Positions 53,855 through 62,194 of a stretch of DNA of 64,000 nucleotides are shown here, piece by piece. The position numbers and the translations under genes are program-made. The notes under the pieces were generated by a model. It ran no database searches, was not told the DNA's origin, and worked only from the letters and a program-made list of their open reading frames with translations. Location of the stretch: assembly GCF_024171785.1 (NCBI RefSeq), contig NZ_JAMTCK010000005.1, positions 153,591 through 217,590 on the forward strand. The letters are read 5' to 3'. Position 1 is the first letter of the stretch, and each line of letters opens with the position of its first letter. This DNA is from Goodfellowiella coeruleoviolacea. GTDB taxonomy: Bacteria > Actinomycetota > Actinomycetes > Mycobacteriales > Pseudonocardiaceae.

Positions 53855-54258
53855 ATCACATGTGATCATCTGGCCGCCGACCCGGTCCGCCGACGCCCCG
53901 GTCTCACCCAGGGTCAGCGGTCCGGCACCACCGGGGGACGCCCGAATCCTCCCCACGGGGTGATCATCACCGAGCGCAGCCGGTGAATTCAATTTCCCAT
54001 GATCATCTGCGTAACCCCATTCGGGGGGCCCACCCGGTTCCGATCAGCGTTAATTCCGTGGGTTACCCGAATGCACCCACTCGGGAAAATTTCGTTGACC
54101 GACGGTGACCGCTCATTAGCGGCACACCGCGCGCACACCGCCGGAAACCCTGGTTAACCTCGTCTTCGTCCGGGCCACGCTGGCGGCGAGATACACAGAG
54201 ACACATCCCCCGTTGCCACCGCAGGGCACCGGTCGCGAGTTCAACAAATGTCACGTGA
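53855..54258. promoter_or_regulatory. Gene-free stretch with repeated TGATCA palindromes
   Basis: Between the LOG gene and the small secreted protein. Holds the perfect 12-bp palindrome ATCACATGTGAT (53855-53866), GGTGATCATCACC (53959-53971), another ATGATCATC (53999-54007) and TCACGTGA (54251-54258). GTGATCATC occurs at the first two sites and the third differs by one base. AT content is above that of flanking genes. No gene seen. These could be operator sites for either neighbour. Confidence 0.5.
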
Positions 54259-54271
54259 TGGGAGACATTAG

Positions 54272-54571
54272 ATGTTGAAGAAGGCTTTCACGGTCGCCGC
54301 GGCGGTCGCTGGTCTGTCCCTTGTCGGCGCCCCGGCCTTCGCCCAGGGTGCGGACATCTCAGAGGGCACGTTCAGTGAGCAGAACGACAACATCACCGTC
54401 GCCTTCGTTACGAACACCGTGGTGACCAACAACACCAACGTCGGTGAGGGCAACAACCTCGGCACCGCCAACGCCAGCAACAACACCGACGACTCCTTCA
54501 ACACCGCCGGCATCGGCAACGACGGCGGTGTCGACACCGACGTCGTCACCTTTGGCGAGTGGGCCAAGTGA
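54272..54571 (+). CDS. Small secreted Asn/Gly/Thr-rich protein
   Basis: 99 aa, ATG 54272 with GGGAG 9 bases before. Signal peptide MLKKAFTVAAAVAGLSLVGA with AFA-QG cleavage near residue 24-25. The mature about 75 residues are acidic, contain no Cys and are rich in Asn (NTVVTNNTNVGEGNNLGTAN, then ASNNTDDSFNTAGIGND). Alternating polar/beta-branched runs suggest an aggregation-prone or surface-assembly protein, but it lacks the chaplin or rodlin pattern. Followed by a perfect 15-bp terminator. No family recognised. Confidence 0.75.
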   Translation: MLKKAFTVAAAVAGLSLVGAPAFAQGADISEGTFSEQNDNITVAFVTNTVVTNNTNVGEGNNLGTANASNNTDDSFNTAGIGNDGGVDTDVVTFGEWAK

Positions 54572-54602
54572 TCGTGCGTTTGTGAGCCCGACGTCCGACA
54601 AC

Positions 54603-54644
54603 GGTGCGGGGATGCCGAGAGGATCGCACCGGCATCCCCGCACC
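54603..54644 (+). terminator. 15-bp perfect hairpin between convergent genes
   Basis: GGTGCGGGGATGCCG (54603-54617), 12-base loop, CGGCATCCCCGCACC (54630-54644). Lies 31 bp after the small secreted protein and 17 bp before the LOG gene end; may serve both directions. Confidence 0.85.
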
Positions 54645-54661
54645 AACCATTCACCGCACGT

Positions 54662-55507
54662 TCAGTGCGTTTCCTCCCAGGCGCGGTAGGCGTCCTCGAC
54701 CAAACCGACCGCCTCGTCGACGTCGTCGGTCAGGTGCAACAGGGCCATGTCCCTTTCGCTGAGCTTCCCGCCGGCATGCGCGGCGTCCCGGAGCCAGTTG
54801 TAAAGTCCCTCCCAGTAGGACCGCCCGAAAAGCACCACGGGAAACTTGGTGACCTTCTTGGTCTGCACCAGGGTCAGTGACTCGAACAACTCGTCCAGCG
54901 TGCCGAATCCACCGGGTAGGCAGATGAACGCCTGCGCGTACTTGATGAACATCGTCTTGCGCGCGAAGAAGTAGCGGAAGTTCATCCCCAGGTCCACCCA
55001 GGGATTCAGGCCCTGCTCGAAGGGCAGTTCGATGCCCAGGCCCACGGACAGGCCGCCGGCCTCCGAGCAGCCCCGGTTGACCGCTTCCATCGCGCCCGGC
55101 CCGCCGCCCGTGATCACCGCGAACCCGGCCTCGGCCAACGCGGCACCCAGCCGCTGGCCCACGGCGTACTCCGGGTGGTCACGGGCGGTCCGGGCGGAGC
55201 CGAACACGGTCACCGCCCTGGGCAGCTCGGCCAGCGCGCCGAACCCCTCGACGAACTCGGCCTGGATGCGCAGCACCCGCCACGGGTCGGTGTGCACCCA
55301 GTCGGACGGGCCCCGCGAGTCCAGCAGCCGCTGGTCGGTGGTGGTCGTCTCGACCCGCCGGGAGCGGCGCAGCACCACCGGCCCGCGCTGCTTCTCCCGG
55401 GGGCGCTCGTCCACCCCCTGGTGGTTCGCGCCGGGGGCCGCCCCAGCGCCGGCGAGGTTGTCAGCAGACCCGGAAGAGCCAGAAGAGCCAGAAGAGGACG
55501 CCGTCAC
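54662..55507 (-). CDS. LOG family protein (TIGR00730 type), long form
   Basis: 281 aa from GTG 55507. After a disordered Ser/Gly-rich start (about 60 residues), the LOG Rossmann domain shows AVTVFGSARTARDHPEYAVG, VITGGGPGAMEAVNRGCSEA, and FICLPGGFGTLDELFESLTL. The two LOG proteins of the window are only distantly alike, the long form having GGGPGAMEA and the short form GGGRTSMMG. It starts 10 bp after the dapE stop on the same strand, so may be co-expressed with dapE. Confidence 0.88.
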   Translation of the reverse strand: MTASSSGSSGSSGSADNLAGAGAAPGANHQGVDERPREKQRGPVVLRRSRRVETTTTDQRLLDSRGPSDWVHTDPWRVLRIQAEFVEGFGALAELPRAVTVFGSARTARDHPEYAVGQRLGAALAEAGFAVITGGGPGAMEAVNRGCSEAGGLSVGLGIELPFEQGLNPWVDLGMNFRYFFARKTMFIKYAQAFICLPGGFGTLDELFESLTLVQTKKVTKFPVVLFGRSYWEGLYNWLRDAAHAGGKLSERDMALLHLTDDVDEAVGLVEDAYRAWEETH

Positions 55508-55517
55508 CCCGGCGAGT

Positions 55518-56627
55518 CTAGTGATCGCCGGTGTCCGCTCCGGTGGCCGAATCCGTCACGAACCTGGTCAGCACCTCGGCGCAGCGGCGGATCTGCCCGG
55601 CGGGCACGTTCTCCTCCTTGGTGTGCGCCAGGGTCGGGTCACCGGGCCCGAAGTTGACCGCGGGCAGGCCCAGCGCGGCGAACCGGGCCACGTCCGTCCA
55701 GCCCAGCTTGGCCACGGGCGCCCCACCCGCCGCCGCGACCAGCTCGGCCGCGGCCGGCGCGGTCAGCCCGGGCAGCGCGCCCGCCGCGTGGTCGGTCACG
55801 GTCAGCGCGAACCCGTCGAACACCTCGCGCAGGTGCGCCTCGGCCTGGGCCGGCGTCCGGTCCGGCGCGAACCGGTAGTTCACCGCCAGCACGGCCTCGT
55901 CCGGCACCACGTTGCCGGCCACCCCGCCGCCGACCCGCACCGCCTGCAGGCCCTCCCGGTACCGGCAGCCGTCGATGTCCACCTGCCTGGGCTGGTAGTC
56001 GGTCAACCGGCGCAGCGCCTCGCCCAGCGCGTGGATCGCGTTCACGCCCATCCAGGCCCGCGCGGTGTGCGCGCGCCGGCCCTCGGTGCGCACCTCCACC
56101 CGCATGGTGCCCTGGCAGCCCGCCTCGATCACGCCGTTGGACGGCTCGCACACCACGGCCAGGTCGCCGGCCAGCCACTCCGGCAGCTCCCGCTCGACGC
56201 GGCCGAGGCCGTTGCGCGCGGCCTCGACCTCCTCGCAGTCGTAGAACACGAAGGTCAGGTCGTGCCGGGGTGCCAGCACGGTGGCGGCCAGCGAGAGCAT
56301 CACCGCCACGCCGCCCTTCATGTCCACGGTGCCGCAGCCGTGCAGCACCTCGGTGTCCCCGCCGCCGGTGCGGACCAGCGGCAGGTTGCCGTTGATCGGC
56401 ACGGTGTCCAGGTGGCCGGCCAGCACCACCCGGGACGGCCGGCCCAGCCCGGTGCGGGCCAGCACGGTGTTGCCGGAGCGGGCCAGCTCCAGGTGCGGCG
56501 CCTGCCGGGCGAGGGCCTGGTGCACGGCGTCGGCCAGCTCGGCCTCCGATCCGGACACACTGGGCACGTTCACCAGGTCGGCGGTCAGGTCAACGGGATC
56601 CGCGGTGAGGTCCAACAGCACGGTCAC
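55518..56627 (-). CDS. dapE: Succinyl-diaminopimelate desuccinylase
   Basis: 369 aa from GTG 56627. M20 metallohydrolase: [15 protein letters not shown] with metal-binding His-x-Asp, [19 protein letters not shown] (bridging Asp), [19 protein letters not shown] (catalytic Glu-Glu), and [20 protein letters not shown] with HTKEENV near the C-terminus (last ligand). Hydrolyses N-succinyl-LL-DAP in lysine and peptidoglycan-DAP synthesis. Divergent from dapD with a 52-bp gap, together forming the succinylase branch with dapC downstream. Confidence 0.94.
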   Translation of the reverse strand: MTVLLDLTADPVDLTADLVNVPSVSGSEAELADAVHQALARQAPHLELARSGNTVLARTGLGRPSRVVLAGHLDTVPINGNLPLVRTGGGDTEVLHGCGTVDMKGGVAVMLSLAATVLAPRHDLTFVFYDCEEVEAARNGLGRVERELPEWLAGDLAVVCEPSNGVIEAGCQGTMRVEVRTEGRRAHTARAWMGVNAIHALGEALRRLTDYQPRQVDIDGCRYREGLQAVRVGGGVAGNVVPDEAVLAVNYRFAPDRTPAQAEAHLREVFDGFALTVTDHAAGALPGLTAPAAAELVAAAGGAPVAKLGWTDVARFAALGLPAVNFGPGDPTLAHTKEENVPAGQIRRCAEVLTRFVTDSATGADTGDH

Positions 56628-56679
56628 CGACGGTACCTGGCGCTGTCACACCCCGGTGCCCTTGGCTAACGTGTGCTGG

Positions 56680-57729
56680 GTGAGCAGCGCAGATGTTGAC
56701 CCGACCGACGACACCGCCGCCGAGCCGGCCACCGGCGCCTCCGCCGCGGGCCTGGCCACCGTCGCCGCCGACGGCACGGTGCTGGACACCTGGTTCCCCG
56801 CTCCCGCCCTGACCGACTCGGCCGAGCCGGGCACCAGCCGGCTCAGCGCCGAGCAGGCCGCCGAGGCACTGGGTGAGGCCGCCGCCCGGCTGCTCGGCCC
56901 GGACCCCGACCGCGGCGTCGAGGTGGTGGCGGTGCGCACCGGCATCGCCCGGCTGACCGACGCCCCCCGCGACGCGCACGACGTGTACCTGCGGCTGCAC
57001 CTGCTGTCCAGCCGGCTGGTCCGGCCGCGCCAGGCCAACCTGGACGGCATCTTCGGGCTGCTCGCCAACGTGGTGTGGACCAACCACGGCCCGTGCCCGG
57101 TGGAGGGCTTCGAGACGACCCGGCTGCGGCTGCGCGCCCGCGGCCCGGTGACCGTGTACGGCGTGGACAAGTTCCCCAGGATGGTCGACTACGTGGTGCC
57201 CAGCGGGGTGCGCATCGGCGACGCCGACCGGGTCCGCCTCGGCGCGCACCTGGCCGCCGGCACCACCGTGATGCACGAGGGCTTCGTCAACTACAACGCG
57301 GGCACGCTCGGCGCGTCCATGGTGGAGGGCCGGATCTCGGCCGGTGTGGTGGTCGGCGACGGCTCCGACGTCGGCGGCGGCGCGTCCATCATGGGCACCC
57401 TGTCCGGCGGTGGCCGCGAGGTGATCACCCTGGGCGAGCGCTGCCTGGTCGGCGCGAACGCCGGCATCGGCATCTCGCTGGGCGACGACTGCGTGGTGGA
57501 GGCCGGCCTCTACGTCACCGCAGGCACCAAGGTCACCCTCCCGGCCGGCGCGGACCAGCTGGCGGACTCGGCCGGGGGCACGGGCAACCGGGTGGTCAAG
57601 GCCAAGGACCTGTCCGGCGCGTCCGGCCTGCTGTTCCGCCGCAACTCCACCACCGGCGCGGTCGAGGCGGTCCCCCGTTCCGCCGACGCCAGGGTGGAAC
57701 TCAACCTCGCCCTGCACGCCAACGACTGA
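56680..57729 (+). CDS. dapD: Tetrahydrodipicolinate N-succinyltransferase
   Basis: 349 aa from GTG 56680; TAACGT (56667-56672) lies 7 bases before it, so the transcript is probably leaderless. N-terminal domain with [20 protein letters not shown], then a left-handed beta-helix of hexapeptides: [40 protein letters not shown] and [20 protein letters not shown]. The EGFVNYN segment carries catalytic and trimer-interface residues. Transfers succinyl from succinyl-CoA in DAP synthesis. Actinobacterial long-form DapD. Confidence 0.94.
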   Translation: MSSADVDPTDDTAAEPATGASAAGLATVAADGTVLDTWFPAPALTDSAEPGTSRLSAEQAAEALGEAAARLLGPDPDRGVEVVAVRTGIARLTDAPRDAHDVYLRLHLLSSRLVRPRQANLDGIFGLLANVVWTNHGPCPVEGFETTRLRLRARGPVTVYGVDKFPRMVDYVVPSGVRIGDADRVRLGAHLAAGTTVMHEGFVNYNAGTLGASMVEGRISAGVVVGDGSDVGGGASIMGTLSGGGREVITLGERCLVGANAGIGISLGDDCVVEAGLYVTAGTKVTLPAGADQLADSAGGTGNRVVKAKDLSGASGLLFRRNSTTGAVEAVPRSADARVELNLALHAND

Positions 57730-57809
57730 CCGCGGCCCGGTAGCGGGGCCGGACCAGCACACCGGCCCCGTCGCACCCACACGTTTCAAGCCCACGTGAG
57801 AGCAACGTG

Positions 57810-57831
57810 CTCCACGTAATAAACTGTGGAG
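57810..57831. promoter_or_regulatory. Inverted repeat at the vapBC start (autoregulation site)
   Basis: CTCCAC (57810-57815) and GTGGAG (57826-57831) with 10-base spacer GTAATAAACT, ending one base before the vapB ATG at 57833. TAATAA inside the spacer could be the -10 element. Site and position fit VapB-mediated repression. Confidence 0.6.
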
Positions 57832-57832
57832 T

Positions 57833-58066
57833 ATGACAAAGCGGAACATCACCCTTCAACTCGATGAAGAGGTGATTCAGCAGGCCAAGGTCCTCGCCGC
57901 GCGCCGGGGCACCTCGATCAGCGGTCTGCTTGCCCGGCAACTGACCGAACTGACGGCTGCTGACGAGCGCTACCAGCGGGCAAGAGCGCATGCTCTGCGG
58001 TCAATGGATGAGGCCATCGAGCGTGGTGGGATCTCATGGCGACGTGAGGACCTCTACGAACGGTGA
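57833..58066 (+). CDS. vapB: VapB-type antitoxin
   Basis: 77 aa. Ribbon-helix-helix type: MTKRNITLQLDEEVIQQAKV and AARRGTSISGLLARQLTELT, then a C-terminal toxin-binding tail MDEAIERGGISWRREDLYER. Binds DNA as a dimer and neutralises the VapC toxin; its stop overlaps the toxin GTG by 4 bases (GTGA). Confidence 0.86.
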   Translation: MTKRNITLQLDEEVIQQAKVLAARRGTSISGLLARQLTELTAADERYQRARAHALRSMDEAIERGGISWRREDLYER

Positions 58067-58488
58067 CCGGACTGCCACGAGTCTTCGTCGACACCAACAT
58101 CCTCGTCTACGCCGAGGACAAGACCAACCAGGCACATCACCAGACAGCAAAGGCGCTACTGCGTGAACTGTGGGACACCGGTACCGGCGCGTTGAGCACG
58201 CAGGTGCTCCAGGAGTTCTACGCCGTGGTCACCCGGAAACTGCGACCGCCCCTGCCAAGGGCTGAGGCCCGGAGATTGGTGGCGGACTACAGCGAGTGGT
58301 GTGTCGTGGACACCGACGCACTGCTGATCATCTCGGCCAGCCGACTCGAGGAGGACCACACGCTCGCTTTCTGGGACGCGCTGGTGGTCGAAGCGGCCCT
58401 GCGGGCCGGGGCGACCGAACTGCTGTCCGAGGACCTGCAGCACGGTCGCCGGTTCGGCCCGCTGGTCGTGCGCAACCCGTTTCGATGA
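58063..58488 (+). CDS. vapC: VapC-type PIN-domain ribonuclease toxin
   Basis: 141 aa from GTG 58063. PIN fold acidic residues: Asp10 in RVFVDTNILVYAEDK, a Glu in LQEFYAVV, Asp in FWDALVVEAALRAG and another in TELLSEDLQHGRRF. It would cleave tRNA or rRNA with Mg. Together with VapB a complete type II toxin-antitoxin module, inserted between dapD and dapC. Confidence 0.9.
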   Translation: MTGLPRVFVDTNILVYAEDKTNQAHHQTAKALLRELWDTGTGALSTQVLQEFYAVVTRKLRPPLPRAEARRLVADYSEWCVVDTDALLIISASRLEEDHTLAFWDALVVEAALRAGATELLSEDLQHGRRFGPLVVRNPFR

Positions 58489-58507
58489 ACCGGGTCAGGG
58501 AACCAGG

Positions 58508-59614
58508 TCAGCCGGCGGTCAGCCGGTGGGCGGCGGCGGCGACGCGGTCGTCGGTGGCGGTGAGGCCGATGCGGACGTGCCGGGTGCCGGTGGGGCCGTA
58601 GAAGGTGCCGGGCGCGACCAGGATGCCCCGGTCGGCCAGCCAGCCCACCGTGTCCCAGGCGTCCTCACCCCGGGTGGCCCACAGGTACAGGCCGGCCTCG
58701 GAGTGGTCCACGGTGAACCCGGCGGCCAGCAGGGCCGCGCGCAGCACCTCGCGGCGGGCCGCGTACCTGGCGCGCTGCTCGGCGACCAGGCTGTCGTTGG
58801 ACAGCGCCTCGGTCATGGCCGCCTGCACCGGTCTGGGCACGATCATGCCGGCGTGCTTGCGCACCTGCAGCAGCCCGGCGACCAGCTCGGGGTCACCGGT
58901 GACGAAACCGGCGCGGTAGCCGGCGAGGTTGGCCGACTTGGACAGCGAGTGCACGGCCAGCAGCCCGTCCAGCCGGCCCTGGTTGACCGAGGGGTGCAGG
59001 ATCGACACCGGCTCGGTGTCCCAGCCCAGGTTCAGGTAGCACTCGTCGGAGGCCACGATGGCGCCGCGGTCCCGCGCCCAGTCCACCACCTTGCGCAGGT
59101 GTTCGACGGGCAGCACCTGGCCGGTGGGGTTGGCCGGCGAGTTCAGCCAGATCAGCGCCGGCCGCTGCGGGCCGAGGCTGACCAGCCCGTTGGCCCGCAC
59201 CGGCGTGGCCCCGGCCAGCCGCACCCCCACCTCGTAGGTGGGGTAGGCCAACTCGGGGATGACGACCAGGTCGCCGGCGCCGATGCCGAGCAGCGTGGGC
59301 AGCCAGCCGACCAGCTCCTTGGAGCCGATGGTGGGCAGCACCGCGTCCGGGTCCAGCCCGGTCACGCCGTGCCTGCGGTGCAGCGCGGCCACGGCCGCCT
59401 CGCGCAGCGCGGGCGTGCCGTGCGTGGCCGGGTAGCCAGGCTGGTCGGCCACGGCGGTCAGCGCGGCCTGGACGGCGGCGGGAACGGGATCCACCGGCGT
59501 GCCGATGGACAGGTCGACCACGCCGTCGGGGTGCGAGCGCGCCCGAGCGGCGTGGTCGGCCAGCGAGTCCCAGGGGAAGTCGGGAAGCTGGGGTCCGCGG
59601 TGGATGGTGGTCAC
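58508..59614 (-). CDS. dapC: Succinyldiaminopimelate aminotransferase
   Basis: 368 aa from GTG 59614, which overlaps the ferredoxin stop as GTGA. Fold-type I PLP enzyme: IELAYPTYEVGVRLAGATPV-like segment, WLNSPANPTGQVLPVEHLRK, VASDECYLNLGW and PLP Lys in AVHSLSKSANLAGYRAGF, C-terminal Arg in RHVRIGLTATDD. Transfers amino from glutamate to N-succinyl-2-amino-6-ketopimelate in the DAP pathway. fdxC-dapC coupling matches Rv1177-Rv1178. Confidence 0.92.
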   Translation of the reverse strand: MTTIHRGPQLPDFPWDSLADHAARARSHPDGVVDLSIGTPVDPVPAAVQAALTAVADQPGYPATHGTPALREAAVAALHRRHGVTGLDPDAVLPTIGSKELVGWLPTLLGIGAGDLVVIPELAYPTYEVGVRLAGATPVRANGLVSLGPQRPALIWLNSPANPTGQVLPVEHLRKVVDWARDRGAIVASDECYLNLGWDTEPVSILHPSVNQGRLDGLLAVHSLSKSANLAGYRAGFVTGDPELVAGLLQVRKHAGMIVPRPVQAAMTEALSNDSLVAEQRARYAARREVLRAALLAAGFTVDHSEAGLYLWATRGEDAWDTVGWLADRGILVAPGTFYGPTGTRHVRIGLTATDDRVAAAAHRLTAG

Positions 59615-59931
59615 TCTCCCCGCGGTTCCAGGTCGCGCACCATCTTCGGGTCGGCGCTCACCTTGCCGACCTTGGCGGCGCCACCCGGGGAGCCCAACTC
59701 CTCGAAGAAGTCGGCGTTGGCCTTGGTGTAGTCCTTCCACTGCTCGGGCACGTCGTCCTCGTAGTAGATGGCCTCAACCGGGCAGACGGGTTCGCAAGCA
59801 CCGCAGTCAACGCACTCGTCCGGGTGGATGTACAGCATCCGGTCGCCCTCGTAGATGCAGTCGACCGGGCACTCCTCGATGCATGCCTTGTCGAGCACGT
59901 CCACGCAGGGCTCGGCGATCACATAGGTCAC
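59611..59931 (-). CDS. fdxC: Seven-iron ferredoxin FdxC
   Basis: 106 aa. Cys9, 17, 21, 25, 40, 43, 46 and 50 have the spacing of Azotobacter-type 7Fe ferredoxins (each shifted by one): Cys9, 17 and 50 for a 3Fe-4S cluster, Cys21, 40, 43, 46 for a 4Fe-4S cluster, Cys25 free. C-terminal extension of about 50 residues is usual in this class. Electron carrier, cytosolic. ATG 59931 has GAGAGCG before it. First gene of the fdxC-dapC unit. Confidence 0.93.
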   Translation of the reverse strand: MTYVIAEPCVDVLDKACIEECPVDCIYEGDRMLYIHPDECVDCGACEPVCPVEAIYYEDDVPEQWKDYTKANADFFEELGSPGGAAKVGKVSADPKMVRDLEPRGE

Positions 59932-60139
59932 TGCGCTCTCCTGCTTCTCTTTCCGGTCCGCCGCGCCGGCGGGGGGTCGCGCGGCCCGCGACAGTATGTC
60001 CCGGCCACCACCCTGCAGCGAAGGGCGGTACCCGGGACACGGTTTTCCTAGTGGGACACATCACAGCTTTCCTGTGGGGCACAGCACAGCGGCGCCAGGG
60101 GCCCCCAGACGTGTGCACCCGCTTGCCAGGATAGGCCCC

Positions 60140-60913
60140 GTGGACAGCGGCACGGCGTTGGAGTACCGGTGCGCGGACGCCTGGCCGGCCCTGGTCGACC
60201 AGCCCCTCGGACAGTGGCGGCTGCGGGCCGCCGGCGGCTTCACCGGACGCGCCAACGGCGCGCTGGCCCTGGGCGATCCGGGCATGCCCGTGGCGGCGGC
60301 GCTGGTCAGCGCGGTGGAGTTCGCCCGGGCGCAGCGCATCGAGCCGCTGGCGCACGTGATCGCCGGCTCGGCGACCGAGCGGCGGATCGCCGAGGCGGGC
60401 TGGGTTGTGGCCACGCGGGCGGCCGGCGCCGAGTCCGCGGTGCTCGTCGGCGAGTTGACCGAACTGGCCAAGCGTGCCCGATCGACCGGCCAGGTCGGCC
60501 CGGACGACCCGGCGGGGCGCGCCGGGGTGCGCGCCGGGGTGCACGCCGACGCCCCGCCCGGCTGGTGGCCGCTGGTGGTGGACACGGCAACGCCCACCCC
60601 GGCGCAGCGGCACGTGCTGACCACCGGCCGGGTCGGCTACGGGCTGCTGGAGATCGACGGGCACGCCGTGGGCGCGGTGCGCGGCGCGCTGGTGGACGGC
60701 TACCTGCACGTGGCCCGGCTGGCGGTGCGGCCGGAGCACCGGCGCCAGGGGCTGGCCCGGCGGCTGCTGGCCGCGCTGGCCGGCTGGGCGCGCGAGCGCG
60801 GCGCCACGCACTACGTCCTCCAGGTCACCCCGGACAACGCGCCGGCCGTGCGGCTGTACGAGTCGCTGGGCGCGGCCGAGCACCACCGCTACCGGTACTG
60901 GGTGCCGCGCTGA
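60140..60913 (+). CDS. GNAT family acetyltransferase
   Basis: 257 aa from GTG 60140. C-terminal GNAT domain: GLLEIDGHAVGAVRGALVDG, LHVARLAVRPEHRRQGLARR (acetyl-CoA P-loop RRQGLA), LLAALAGWARERGATHYVLQ and VTPDNAPAVRLYESLGAAEH. The first 150 residues are a degenerate GNAT-like or unrelated domain, as in tandem GNAT proteins. Substrate unknown. The final 31 bp, including the stop, are duplicated in tandem just downstream. Confidence 0.87.
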   Translation: MDSGTALEYRCADAWPALVDQPLGQWRLRAAGGFTGRANGALALGDPGMPVAAALVSAVEFARAQRIEPLAHVIAGSATERRIAEAGWVVATRAAGAESAVLVGELTELAKRARSTGQVGPDDPAGRAGVRAGVHADAPPGWWPLVVDTATPTPAQRHVLTTGRVGYGLLEIDGHAVGAVRGALVDGYLHVARLAVRPEHRRQGLARRLLAALAGWARERGATHYVLQVTPDNAPAVRLYESLGAAEHHRYRYWVPR

Positions 60914-60963
60914 GCGGAACCAGGTCCGCTGGGTGCCGCGCTGAGCGGAACCAGGTCCGGCGG
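60902..60963. repeat. 31-bp tandem duplication at the GNAT gene end
   Basis: GTGCCGCGCTGAGCGGAACC plus 11 more bases, at 60902-60932 and 60933-60963, identical but for one or two bases near the end. The first copy contains the last codons and TGA of the GNAT gene; the second lies between the genes. Confidence 0.9.
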
Positions 60964-60991
60964 GTGATCGCGCTCGGGCAGGATGAGGCGC

Positions 60992-62020
60992 ATGGCCGTG
61001 ACCTTCCAGCAGGTGTCCCGGGTGCGCGGGCTGTTCCTCGGGCTCGCCCTGGGCGACGCCCTGTCCGTGGCCAGGCAGGCCGAGGCGGCCGACGGCGAGC
61101 TGCGCGGCACCAGCACCAGCCAGCTGGCCTGCTACACGGTGGAGGGCGCGATCCGCGCGCTGCACCGGTTCTCCCACCGGGGCATCGGCCACCCGTCGGC
61201 GATGGGCTGGGCCGCCTACTCGCGCTGGGCGGTGGGCCGGGGCTTCGCCGTGCCGGGTGGCCAGGACGGCCCGGCGGGGTGGCTGGCCTCGGTGCCCGCG
61301 CTCACCGAGAACTGGGGCAGCGCGCCGGCGACCGTGCACGCCCTGGCCGGTGGACGCATGGGCGGCCAGCGGGAGCCGGTCAACAGCAGCCGAGGCCACC
61401 ACGGGTTCAACCGGGTGCTGCCGCTGGCCGGGATGGCCAGCGGTCCCGACGACGACCTGCCCCGCGAGTGGGCCGCCGACTTCGCCGCGCTGACCCACGG
61501 CGACCCGCTGGTCTGGCGGGCCGCCCGGGTGGCCGTGGCCGTGCTGACCCGGCTGGTCTGGGGCGGCGAGGGCAAGCGGGACGGCGCGCTGCGGCTGCCC
61601 GAGCCGGCCGACGCCGAACTGCTGGCCCGGGTGAACGAGGTGGTGGCGCTGGCCGGCCGGGAGCCGGGCAACCGCGCCCGGCTGGCCGAGCTGGCGCCGG
61701 ACGGCACGGCGGTGTCCGCGCTGCTCGGCGGGGTGTACGCGGCCAGCTCCCACCAGCAGCCGGAGCGGGTGGCCGACGCGCTGCGGTTCGCGCTGCACGC
61801 GCCGTGGCGGGACGCGGTGGCCCCGATGACCGGGGCGATGCTGGGCGCACTGCACGGGGTGGCCGCGCTGCCCATGCGATGGCTGAGCCGGCTGCGCCTG
61901 GGCTGGGTGCTGGATCTGCTGGCCGGCGACCTGCTGGCGCAGCTGGTGCTCACGCCCGGCGGCGGCGAGTACCAGCCGGTGCTGTCGGCCGACTGGTCCA
62001 CCCGCTACCCGCCCGGCTGA
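60992..62020 (+). CDS. ADP-ribosylglycohydrolase family protein
   Basis: 342 aa from ATG 60992 (AGGATGAGG before); ATG 60983 is possible. Helical ARH fold start RVRGLFLGLALGDALSVARQ resembles the GCLLGGAIGDALG motif of ADP-ribosylglycohydrolases. Typical metal-site Asp-rich segments are weak; NSSRGHHGFNRVLPLAGMAS and AVAVLTRLVWGGEGKRDGAL are seen, and C-terminal MTGAMLGALHGVAALP corresponds to the second metal-site helix, without its usual Asp-x-Asp. It may be a non-catalytic or altered member. Alone downstream of the GNAT gene. Confidence 0.75.
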   Translation: MAVTFQQVSRVRGLFLGLALGDALSVARQAEAADGELRGTSTSQLACYTVEGAIRALHRFSHRGIGHPSAMGWAAYSRWAVGRGFAVPGGQDGPAGWLASVPALTENWGSAPATVHALAGGRMGGQREPVNSSRGHHGFNRVLPLAGMASGPDDDLPREWAADFAALTHGDPLVWRAARVAVAVLTRLVWGGEGKRDGALRLPEPADAELLARVNEVVALAGREPGNRARLAELAPDGTAVSALLGGVYAASSHQQPERVADALRFALHAPWRDAVAPMTGAMLGALHGVAALPMRWLSRLRLGWVLDLLAGDLLAQLVLTPGGGEYQPVLSADWSTRYPPG

Positions 62021-62194
62021 CCCCACCACCCGCACGGCCGGTCGCCACCACCCGGCCGGCCGAACCACCAGCGATGTCGACCCCACCCGACATCCGCCCA
62101 GCTCATCCCGCGAGTCGTGGGTTCGGACAGCGCGAGTCGCACGTTCCAGCAGGGCCAGGTGGGTGACACCGACCGCCACCCATCCGAGTGAGCG

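Noticed and set aside
54272-54571. Chaplin or rodlin
   Set aside because: Signal peptide and Asn richness are similar, but the chaplin Cys pair and GN-x-G-x6 pattern are missing.
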